In this document: positions 1-9,038 of the stretch, piece after piece | Position numbering within the stretch: the first letter of the stretch is position 1 | Layout of the letters: every line of letters begins with the position of its first letter | Assembly: GCF_004359215.1 (NCBI RefSeq) | Contig: NC_090610.1 | Span: 13,868,227-13,932,226, forward strand | Length of the DNA: 64,000 nt | Origin: Bremia lactucae | Lineage: Eukaryota > Oomycota > Peronosporomycetes > Peronosporales > Peronosporaceae | Direction of reading: 5' to 3' | Position numbers and translations under genes: made by a program | Notes under the pieces: generated by a model | Databases searched by the model: none | What the model was told of the DNA's origin: nothing | The model's input: only the letters and a program-made list of their open reading frames with translations

Positions 1-59
1 AGTGGTAGAGCACTCGCTTCGTAAGCGAAAGGTCGGTGGTTCAATCCCGCCTGGGGGCT
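1..59 (+). tRNA. tRNA-Thr (anticodon CGU), 5' end outside window
   Basis: The D arm, anticodon arm, T arm and 3' acceptor strand are present; the 5' acceptor strand lies before position 1. The anticodon loop reads TTCGTAA, giving anticodon CGT, which reads ACG (Thr). The T loop is TTCAATC, flanked by GGTGG and CCGCC. The 3' acceptor strand is TGGGGGC with discriminator T at 59. A TTTT run at 62-65 fits a Pol III terminator. Confidence 0.85.
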
Positions 60-645
60 GCTTTTGACTTTTGCTTCAATACTGGTCAATTTTTGATTGG
101 AGGGTCCTATACTCACTCTTTTTGAATTATGCTTACTATCATCAATACGAGATAATTGTACGTTCATTACGCCACGCTCTTGTTGCATCGGACAATACGA
201 TGCTGTACTTTCGTTGGGGCTGGCTACATTTTTATGTCGATGTCATCTTGACAACACACGCAAGATGATGTATGTACATAGTACCGCGCACAGTCACGAT
301 GCGTATCGTTAAATTTTCGAAGTACCAACACCCGCCGCAGAATATTCATCTAGCTCGCGTCATTTATTGCGCTATTCGTTCATCCTTATTATCCTTCGCT
401 GATTTTGTACAAGGGTACCATGCGATCAGAGTTTACAAGACCAATAAGTTTGCGTGCATCAAATGCGCTTGTAAAGGCGTGAATTCGCTATAGCCGGTGG
501 AACAACGTACGTTTATGTCGATTTGGCTTTGCGAGATAGGCAAATGCAAGCAAGAGAAAAGTATATTGCCTCGTATGCTCGCATGCTTCATTTGTTCTGG
601 TTTATAGTATTTGTTGAAGCTTGCTGTTGAAAAAGATTGGTCAAA
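60..645. other. intergenic between two tRNA genes
   Basis: I see no recognisable gene here. The short open frames overlap each other in several phases and have no family motif. Confidence 0.5.
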
Positions 646-726
646 GACAGCTTGGCCGAGTGGTTAAGGCGTTAGCCTGCTAAGTTAATGGGGTAACCCG
701 CGTGAGTTCGAATCTCACAGCTGTCG
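646..726 (+). tRNA. tRNA-Ser (anticodon GCU)
   Basis: Complete class II tRNA with a long variable arm. The acceptor strands GACAGCT and AGCTGTC pair perfectly, followed by discriminator G. The anticodon loop is CTGCTAA, giving GCT, which reads AGC/AGU serine codons. The A box (TGGCCGAGTGG) and B box (AGTTCGAATCT) are canonical. TTTT directly after the gene (727-730) is a Pol III terminator. Confidence 0.95.
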
Positions 727-730
727 TTTT

Positions 731-1394
731 CTGTTGTGATATGCCACTTTATGAAGTCCTTAATGTTCGCTTTGCAGGTCTGTTAGGAATCGAAAGGAGC
801 GTGCCTCCGCGGTGGTATACAGCTGGAATGCTGCCTGGGGTACGGCCTCATCCTAAGAAAATAGTTATGGATGAGTCGTCAAAGAATCATATATATGGAC
901 CGATCCACGATGTCGAGAGAGGTTTGGTTGCCATCATCAATCAGCTGCTGGCGGAGGATCCAAGACCAGCGAACATGGTACTTATACGAGTCGGCGGATC
1001 CCCGGCGGTCATCGATAGCATCAAATTAGAAGACTTCGACGTTGGCTGGGGATCGACGCGCTCGATTGGGGGGCTGGGCTGGGACAAGAGGTGTAGCGAT
1101 TCTCGTCCGAAAGTGATAGCGCTGAGTAGACGCATTCCGGTCCGCTGGTGTTGCGGGCGTTACTAGCGGCGCCTGCAATCCCACGGCTGGAAGGGAGTGC
1201 TGCACAAACGGAGTACTAGCCGCAGCTTCGGCCGTACCAGCTGTCGCGTTGCCCTCACAAGCGGCCTCGTGTCGAAGATTCGCAGCTGCAACTCTCTAAT
1301 CAAGCGTCAGGCCCGGGCCGCCTGTCACCCTTTCGGGCCCTGGCGACGACCCTCTAGTCTTGAACGACACTAATTAAGTCATTTCTGGCAATTT
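731..1394. other. anonymous sequence with a block repeated near 8.34 kb
   Basis: An open frame on the plus strand continues out of the tRNA-Ser to 1166. It has no recognisable domain and is probably not a gene. The stretch at about 1261-1376 is clearly similar to about 8341-8446; both contain GGCGACRACC and GTCACCCTT. Each copy lies just to the left of a minus-strand tRNA-like sequence. Confidence 0.4.
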
Positions 1395-1468
1395 TGACGG
1401 CCCCGGGAATCGAACCGGTGACCTTCCGTTTAAAATCTGTGTGGTATACCACTGAAACACCAGAATGG
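1395..1468 (-). pseudogene. degenerate tRNA / tRNA-derived sequence
   Basis: On the minus strand there is an A-box-like TTTCAGTGGTAT and a perfect B box GGTTCGATTCC with downstream CCGGGGCC. The 5' and 3' acceptor strands do not pair, the anticodon stem is lost around a TTTTAAA loop, and the T stem has mismatches. It is either a decayed tRNA or the head of a tRNA-derived SINE. Confidence 0.5.
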
Positions 1469-2631
1469 TATTAAAGCAGAATTAAACTTCTTTTTATAAA
1501 CCAAACTGGTAAGTGAGAGCTTCGATCCAATGGCGTACATGGATCATTCATGTTTAATTACCCGCCAGAGTCATCATAGGCAGAAAAAGACGACCTCTGA
1601 AACTTAATTTCACCCACCGCACCCAAATACCGTGATAATTTGAAAATATGGTTACAGCATCTCACCGGAAACGTGGAATGATGCATGCCATAAAGAAGCC
1701 GGATCAATTGAGTCCACCAGCTCGAGAAGCTGGCTTGAATCGAAAATTATGACGGGTAGCGTTACAGGGAGCGCACTGAGAATAATGCCGGGTTGGCACG
1801 CATAAAGGCACCCAAAGAGCGTGAGCGCCTAAGCTGGCTCATTACAGTCCGTAGCGATTCCCGTCGCGTCTGTCAGTACAGCCGACGTAGACAAGCTCGT
1901 AAGTCTGCGCTATATATAGTGTAGACGACACGTAGAGCTGGCCCAAGAGGTATGGGCGCACCTGGCGAAACAGGTCGTCATTGCGCACAGTTCACAGCAG
2001 ATGAAGGGTGACACAACGCGCGACCTGCCATAAGTCGCGGATAACAACTTCATGTTCCTGCGAGCCAGCGTAAGACCTGGCGGTCGCCCAAGAGCAATAT
2101 CGAGCCACGATGGCATGGCAGCCAAAAAAATCGACCAGTCGCGAAATTGGATCGACCACAGGTCAGCCGGCAGGGCACACTCCAAAAAATAAGTGCCGCT
2201 CTGATTCCACTGCATGGCGTCCACTCCGGACGCAATAGATGATGTTGGGATGCGCACGAACGTGAAACGCGAGCGCACCGGCAAAAGCCGAAAGGCAAGG
2301 CGAAACTTCAACTCAGCATAGATTGGAAGGAGGAGCCACCGCAGTCGTTTGCACTGGTGTACGAACACCGTGATGTCAGTTGCAGTGATTCGCGCATCGT
2401 GTAACTGGAATGAGTGGGGCATCGTGGGCAGCGCTGCCGTCCACACCAGCATGAGCAACTAAGAACGGGGTATATAGGGCACGACTGTGCCATTGCCGTA
2501 CAGCTCAGAGAGCATGTAACTCGGTTAGTGACTCTTTTTTCCAGTCACGTGTGACTTAGCTGAGTATTGTGATGGTGACGAAACCGAGGGTAAGAGAAGA
2601 ATCGAGAGACAGCGTAGCCAGACGTCACTTT
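1469..2631. other. anonymous region with an unrecognised minus-strand ORF (1910-2452)
   Basis: The longest open frame is minus 2452-1910 (180 codons from an ATG). It is rich in hydrophobic and basic residues and shows no motif I recognise and no clear signal peptide. Shorter frames overlap it. I cannot tell whether it is a real gene, a decayed transposon ORF or chance. The Copia 5' LTR begins at 2632. Confidence 0.2.
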
Positions 2632-3086
2632 TGTTAAAGATTGATGTGTTCATCGCAAGTGTTGCGCCTTATGCATATGCGTGTATAGGGGTATATAGCA
2701 AAGAATCGTGTGACAAGAATAATACGGAGAAATAGTGCGTAGAAAAATCATGATATGTGGCTCAGTTGGGTAAGGCATGACAGTGCAATCCCACAGGTCA
2801 CCATTTCGATACCCGCCAACGACAAAAAGTAAACTTTCGGGAACTGGTGTTTGCGGTTCTACCAGCACTGTACTGCCGGACAGTGACGTCCCCCATTTTA
2901 TGGTGGTCCGCATATGTGGAAAAGGGGGCGCACAGAACGATAGGAAAGAGAAAACGGTAGGATAAAGCTAACGGTAGGATAAAGTTAACGGTAAGATTGA
3001 GATAAACTTAAAATATAACTTACTTTCCGGTTTGCAATCTCGACCGTAAGCCCATCTTCAAGCTCATAGCGTTACGTAATTTAACA
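2632..3086 (+). repeat. Copia 5' LTR (455 bp)
   Basis: It begins TGTTAAAGATTGATGTG and ends TTTAACA. It matches the 3' LTR at 7536-7970 and the solo LTR at 6303-6726 along its length. It is followed at once by a primer-binding site. Near its end is a short tandem motif, ACGGTAGGATAAAG, in three imperfect copies (about 2954-3000). The flanking bases do not form a clean target duplication with those after 7970, so the insertion is old. Confidence 0.88.
2751..2824 (+). promoter_or_regulatory. tRNA-like module with Pol III A and B boxes inside the Copia LTR
   Basis: TGGCTCAGTTGG (2758-2769) is a textbook tRNA A box, and ATTTCGATACC (2803-2813) is one base off a B box, 45 bp downstream. The solo LTR copy has a perfect B box (GGTTCGATACC, 6460-6470) with A box TGGCTCGGTTGG (6416-6427). 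The 3' LTR keeps the A box (7664-7675) but its B box is damaged. The outer strands can pair partly (TGT with ACA), so it looks like a worn tRNA-derived segment ancestral to the family. Confidence 0.65.
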
Positions 3087-3101
3087 GGTTATGAGCCCAA
3101 G
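3087..3101 (+). other. Copia primer-binding site, containing the gag ATG
   Basis: GGTTATGAGCCCAAG follows the LTR directly. Its complement, CTTGGGCTCATAACC, corresponds to the anticodon arm of eukaryotic initiator tRNA-Met (CAT anticodon), not to a tRNA 3' end. Priming from an internal half of initiator tRNA is established for Drosophila copia. The ATG in this site (3091-3093) is in frame with the start of gag. Confidence 0.72.
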
Positions 3102-6100
3102 CAACGACTCCGGTTCCAAGATTGAGCCTTTTGACGGCTCACTACGTGCTATGGAGCTACAAGATGAAGATGTACCTCATGTCCAAGGGGTTGTGGGAAG
3201 CTGTCTCCGGTGTAGAAGCTCCGAATGATGTAAAGGAGCAGCAAGCGCACGCCGCGATTGCGATGAATCTGAGTGACGCGCAGTCGATGCACATTATCGA
3301 CGCGACGACGGCGAGAGAGGCGTGGGGAAGGCTGGCGAAGTTTCATCGCACACAAGACATTGCGAATCGACTTTGGCTTAAGGAGAAGTTTGCCTCATTC
3401 AAGTATACGGCTTCAAGCATCAGTGGTCACGTGACAAAGCTTGAAGATCTAGTGATGAAGATGAATAGCGCTTACTGCGGGCCAAGTCTTCCTGCAAGCT
3501 ACGAGAGCTTAGTGCAGGTGATTCGCATGTCGGTGTCAAGTTTTTTTTTAGCGACCTCGTGAGCAAACTAATTGCTGAGGAAGTGCGACACAAATACACG
3601 GCACGGGTAGAAGAAGCAACGGCTCCTTATACAGACAAGAGCAACGACAAGCAGCACCTGAAGAAGCAGCAAGAACGGCGTACTAGAAGACGGTCGGGAG
3701 GGTGTTATAACTGTGGCAAGGTCGGCCACTATGCTAGAGATTGCCGTTCAAGTCGTGGATCAAGACAAAAATACGAGAAGCGGGGCACGACCACTTTAAC
3801 GTCGCATTTAATGCCAGCGAAGGGTCCGTCAGCGGCTGCTGGGTTATGGACAGTGGTGCATCCTTATGCTTGTAAGGACCGGGAAGTTTTTGTGGAGTAC
3901 AAGGAAGTGTGTCAGGCACACAGTATATCAAGCGCGAAGAGTGATGTGAAGCTCAAGGTCATCGGTCATGGTACGGTGAAGTTACGAGTTTGGACCGGGC
4001 ATGCGTGGATCGACGCTCGCCTCGAAAACACTCTCCATGTTAAAGATCTGTTTAAGAATTTGTTCTCGCTAACGGCCGCATCAGCGCGAGAAATCACAGT
4101 AGAGATCACGTGCAACGAGTGCGTCGTGAAACGAGGGCGACACCAGTTGCCACTGAAAGGAAGCAGGGCTTCCTGATGTACCTCAACGTTGAGGTTGCTG
4201 CGGAGTGCCACGTAGCCGAGTGCGAGAGTGAGCTATGGCAAAGAAGACTGGGTCACGCATCGTACGGGATGATTAATGATATGATGAAGGACGGAAGGAT
4301 CAAGGCCGCGGAAATAAAGACCGACGTCTTGTGACGTATGCGCGACATCCAAGCAAGTACGCAAGTCATTCAAGGCAAGCGAGAAAGACAAAAGACTCAG
4401 GGAGAGTGCGCGTTTTGACGGTATTGTGTGCTCCGACGTGCTTGGACAAATCACTCCAGCTTCAAGATCCGGTTTTAAGTATATTGGGAGCTTCATCGTG
4501 ATGAAGAGCCGGTATTGGACGTTTTATCTATGCGAAAGAAGAGTGAAGTCATGAGGGCGTTCACAAGGTTTTACCGGGAGATCAAGATACTGTCTGGGAC
4601 TAAAATCAAGGTCATTCGAAGTGACAATGGTGGCGAGTACCGAAACGCGCAAATGCACAGCTTCTGCAAGGAAAAGTAATCAAGCAAGAGTTCACGGTTC
4701 CGTTTATTCCTGAACAGAAAGGCATGGCAGCATGAATCGAATTCTGGTGGAAATGACGCGCTGCATGCTTAATGACAGCGGTCTCGACAAGACTTACTGG
4801 TGCGAAGCGTTAATGACAGCGGCAGACATTCGAAAAGTGGTTCCGAACTCGTCGAAGAAGAAGTCAAGTCCGTACGAGATGGTGTTCAAGCGAAAGCCGC
4901 GCATCGATCATATGCGCGTGTTTGGTTCGCAATGCTACGCGCACATAAAGAAGAAGAAGCAAAATAAGCGGACATTTCGGGCGTGAAGGGTTACTTTTTT
5001 GGCTACGCAAAGGATCACAAGGCGTACCGACTACTTATCGCGGATTATAGTTCTAATATGGTTTCAAGAAGCGTGACATTTGCTGAGCATTCCATCTCGA
5101 AGGGAATGAAAACGGAAGACGATCGAATTATCGACATCATTGAAGATGAAGAAAATTTGGAGACTTCGACACTTGACGACAATGGTGTGGAGGTTTCAGC
5201 AAATGACGAAAGGCTTCGGACTCCGCCACTTAGAGCTTGCCGTGATCCGATTCGTGGTAGCCAAAACGAGTCTAGTGATCAAGGTCAGGTTCCTACACGA
5301 GCATCAAGCACGCCCTATAGATACGGCGAAGAAGAGTGGATGGTACGATCTGCTCGAAAAAAATGCGGTGTGGTGCGCTACGAACAAGAGTTTCCCAACC
5401 TACGCCGCGGCTACTTCAATTTGGACGACTTTGAAGAAGAGGACGACTCGTTTTATTGCTTTGTTGCAGGTGATGATGGAGACCAAGCTTCGACCTAAGA
5501 TGAAGTATAAATGAGTAAGAACAAGAAACAGTGGCTGGAAGCGATGAAGAGCAAGATGCAGTCACTTAACAAACACAGCACGTGGGCGCTAGTGAACATG
5601 CCACCGAACGAGAAGGCTGTTGGCTGCACGTGGGTATTTCGGATCAAGCGCGATCAAAGTGAAATTATTGTAAAGTTCAAAGCACGATTAGTTGCAAATG
5701 GATTTACGCAGCCACCTGGGATCGAATACGTCGAAACTTTGCGCCAGTGGCACGCAAAGAGTTAATCAATACGGTGTTGGCAATTGCAGCAGTTGAAGAC
5801 TTGGAGCAGAAAATATCGACGTTAATACCTCATTTCCATTCTATGGAGAAGTTGATGAGGAGATCTACATGGACCAACCCGACGGTTTTGAAAATCAACA
5901 AAATCCGATAAAGAAGTGTTTGCTGCAGAAACCGCTGTATGGAACCAAGCAAGCGGCGCGGCAGTGGAATAGCAAACTAGATCAGCATCTGGAAACCCAA
6001 GGATTCAATAGCACTTTAGCAGATCAGTGTGTGTTTATTCGAGTGTCAAGCGGCGAATACACCATCATCGTCATTTACGTGGACGACCTAATGCTGTTTG

Positions 6101-6302
6101 GTAAAACTAAGGAGCACATCATGGACATTAAGAGTGCGCTTAAGCAAGAGTTCAGCATCAAGGAGCTTGGAGATCTCAAGTACCGCTTGGGAATCGAGAT
6201 TCACCGCAAGTGCGACGAACGCCTGATCAAGATGAGCCAGCAGGCATACATCAGGCGAATCTTGGAAGTTCGGAATCGAGATTTGCAAAGACGTGCACAC
6301 AC

Positions 6303-6726
6303 TGTTGAAGATTGATGTGTTCATCGAAAGTGTTGCGCTTTATGCATGTGCGTGTATAAAGGATCGTATGACAAGAATTATACGGAGAATTAAGTGTGGA
6401 AAATATAGTGTGTTGTGGCTCGGTTGGGTAAGGCATGGCGGTGCGTCCCACTGGTCACCGGTTCGATACCCGGTAACGACAAAAAGTAAAACCTTCGGGA
6501 ACTGGTGTTTGGGGTTCACCAGCACTGTACCGCCTGACAGTGACGTCCCCATTTTGTGGTGGTCCACATATGTGGGAAAGGGGGCGCACAGAACGATAGG
6601 AAATAATCAACGGTAGGATAAAGTTAACGGTAAGATTAAGATAAACTCAAAATATAACTTACTTTCCGGTTTGCAATCTCGACCGTAAGCCCATCTTCAA
6701 GCTCGTAGCGTTAACGTAAATCAACA
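6303..6726 (+). mobile_element. solo Copia LTR nested in the Copia pol gene
   Basis: A 424 bp LTR of the same family as 2632-3086 (TGTTGAAGATTG ... ATCAACA) sits between RT and RNase H. It is flanked by a perfect 5 bp duplication, CACAC (6298-6302 and 6727-6731). It therefore arrived by a separate integration and later lost its internal part by LTR-LTR recombination. It keeps the best copy of the tRNA-like module. Confidence 0.93.
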
Positions 6727-7164
6727 CACACCAGCGGACAACAACTCGAAACTGGTGAAGATGCCTGAAGAGGAAGCGTTTGTACCGAAATTTCCGTATC
6801 GCGAGCTGGTGGGTGCATTAATGTACATAGCGACTTGTACACGACAAGACATCGCGCATGCAGTAGGTGAAGTTGTTAAGTTCTGTGAGCGCTACGGGAA
6901 GTCACAGTGGGTGGCGGCCAAGCGGATTCTCAAGTACTTAAAGACGACTAAAGATATCAGTATTGTATTTAGCGGCGTTAACAAGGGAGAGCTTATTGGA
7001 TTCGCGGACGCAAACTGGGCAGGCGACGTAGATACGCGGCGTTCAACGACAGGATACGTGTTCTTCCTTACGGCGGTACGGTCTCATGGAACTCCAAGCG
7101 CCAGCCGACCGTTGCGACATCAAGCACGGAAGCAGAGTATATGAGTCTTCACAGCGCAACTGAA

Positions 7165-7236
7165 GAGGCAATCTGGCTTCGAAATCAAGAGGCAATCTGG
7201 CTTCGAAATCAAGAGGCAGTCTGGCTTCGAAATTGA
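7165..7236 (+). repeat. three tandem 24 bp units in the RNase H region
   Basis: Units at 7165-7188, 7189-7212 and 7213-7236 are nearly identical. Each encodes eight residues (QEAIWLRN type) in frame, so the motif following the RNase H core has been triplicated. Confidence 0.92.
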
Positions 7237-7535
7237 TAAAGGACGCGGAGTACAAGACGGATATGGCGACAACGATTTTTCAAGACAATCAAGGATGTAT
7301 TGCGCTGGCCAAGAATCCTGTCTACTATTCGCGCACGGAGCACATCAACATCAAGTTTCATTTTTTTGCGTGAGAATGTGGCAAGTAAGGTAATTGCGCT
7401 GGAGTGCAAACCGACGGAAGAAATGATCGCGGACGGGTTGACCAAGGCTCTTCCAAGAGACAAGCACACCAAGTTCATCATGGGATTCGGCATGGCGGCA
7501 TTAGGGCATCACTTCGAGTGCACATCAAGGGAGAG

Positions 7536-7970
7536 TGTTGAAGATTGATGTGTTCATCGAATGGTAATGCGCGTTATGCAAATGCGTGTATATGGGAAAT
7601 ATAGCAAGGGATCGTATGACAAGAATTATACGGAGTAATAGTGCGTGAAAAAATCATGCTATGTGGCTCAGTCGGGTAAGGCATGGCAGTGTCATCCCAC
7701 AGGTCACCGTTTTACCCGGCAACGACAAAAAGAAAAACTTTCATGAACTGGTGTTTGCGGTTCGCCAGCACTGTACTACCACAAAGTGACGTCCTCCATT
7801 TTATGGTGGTCCACTTACGTGGGAGAGGGGGCGCACAGAACGATAGAAAAGAGATAACGATAGGATAGAGTTAATGGTGGGATCGAGATAAACTCAAAAT
7901 ACAACTCACTTTCGGTTTGCAATCTCGTCCGTAACCCCATCTTCAAGCTCATAGTATAACGTAATCAACA
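7536..7970 (+). repeat. Copia 3' LTR (435 bp)
   Basis: It begins TGTTGAAGATTGATGTG and ends GTAATCAACA. It is similar along its length to the 5' LTR but has several small differences, which indicates age. It contains the A box of the tRNA-like module at 7664-7675. Confidence 0.88.
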
Positions 7971-8340
7971 GCTTACGACGTCTGGCACGCTTTGAGCAGT
8001 GATGCTCCACTTCCATCGGTCCGATTGCAACCGGTGCTTCTTCAATGGACGACAGCCAATAACTGTAAATCCCTGTTTTAGCGGTCATTATCTCGACAGC
8101 TTGCGCCCAGCCTTTGACGTCGCTACGACCCATATTAGCAGACGACATGAGTACACATTCTCGTCAAGATAATGCACCACCGCCAAGTCTTCTACGACTT
8201 CCTACGGACGTACACATTGGCAGGAGACATGCTTTTTCAAGAGACTTGAGCTCCTTCCATCCATTAATGTGCAACCCTGCTACTTACGGACTTGCTACTT
8301 CCTCTTGAGGGCTGGAGAGCGGTGTGATGCTACTTTTAGG
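7971..8340 (-). pseudogene. unrecognised ORF fragment cut by the Copia 3' LTR
   Basis: A minus-strand frame starts at an ATG (8148-8146) and runs about 59 codons to the LTR border at 7971; its remaining codons come from the LTR. No domain is recognised. It may be the 5' part of a gene interrupted by the Copia insertion. The rest of the interval holds nothing I can name. Confidence 0.25.
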
Positions 8341-8540
8341 GCGGCCTGCACGAGAGTTAACTGCACTTCCCAAATTGAAGTCAGGTCCTGAACGCCCGTC
8401 ACCCTTGCCGGCTGTGGCGACAACCGTCTTGTCAAGACTTTAATGAGAGCAAGCGACAGTACAACTCTTGGCGGCGCCCTTTTTTTCTACACACACCACT
8501 TTCGACAATGGCTCCTTTTCGGTCGTAAAAGATCCTATTT
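8341..8540. repeat. copy of the block at 1261-1376
   Basis: The stretch 8341-8446 is similar to 1261-1376 and is also followed on its right by a minus-strand tRNA-like sequence. The two copies diverge by many substitutions and small indels. Confidence 0.45.
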
Positions 8541-8614
8541 CCGACCGCCCTTGGACTCGAACTAGCGGCCTCCTATACAACAACCATCAATTAACCACCT
8601 GAACCACAAGACAC
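8541..8614 (-). pseudogene. degenerate tRNA-like sequence
   Basis: The minus strand shows an A-box-like TGGTTCAGGTGG and a near-consensus B box AGTTCGAGTCC. The acceptor, anticodon and T stems do not fold properly. A TTTT run follows on the minus strand (complement of 8527-8530). It is probably a tRNA relic or a SINE head. Confidence 0.4.
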
Positions 8615-9038
8615 AACAATTTCACGGGATTATCGGATCAGTTTTAATTTTGTCCTCGATTCGCGCGTCTAGCAGCGATTGATGGGGTTGATAAAATGGC
8701 CTATATCCACCAATTAGCAGAATTGTAACGTTATTGCTACAATCTTACCATGTGCGGTAATATTGACAATATTATCTTTCAAGAAAATATTCTTTATTAT
8801 TCTTTATTAATCCTCTCATACGTAATAATAATCATGTAATGGGGTCAGATGAATTTGGTCATGTAGTACTTAATATATGATTTAAGAAAAAATTAAAGTG
8901 TAAGTTGTTCATTTATTTGGTAATATGTGAAAAAAGTTAATTCAGCAAATTTTTGGGCAGGCAAAACGAATGTCAGTCAATTGAACGTATGAAAGCGGCA
9001 CAAGGCCACAAAAACTCCGAATTGGTAACTAACTTTGT
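8615..9038. other. AT-rich 3' flank of GCN1
   Basis: No gene is seen. The AT-rich sequence is downstream of the GCN1 stop codon and probably contains its 3' UTR and polyadenylation region. Confidence 0.5.

Larger units (their letters stand above)
3091..7535 (+). pseudogene. Ty1/Copia gag-pol, broken by frameshifts and a nested LTR
   Basis: Single-polyprotein order gag-PR-IN-RT-RH is visible over several frames. Gag (UBN2 type) lies at 3091-3560 and breaks at a T8 run near 3542. A CCHC zinc knuckle (CYNCGKVGHYARDC) is at 3703-3744. A protease DSGA motif is near 3850, out of frame with the knuckle ORF. The pre-integrase motif LWQRRLGHASYG is near 4230. Integrase core remnants, including SDNGGEY, run about 4400-4720. 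RT spans 5511-6300 with YVDD at 6076-6087. RNase H (FADANWAGD) spans 6755-7250. At least six frameshifts or stops plus the solo LTR at 6303-6726 make it non-autonomous. A purine tract AAGGGAGAG (7527-7535) abuts the 3' LTR as the polypurine tract. Confidence 0.9.

Noticed and set aside
702..1166. 154-codon plus ORF starting inside tRNA-Ser
   Set aside because: The start codon lies within the tRNA gene, there is no recognisable domain, and no promoter context.
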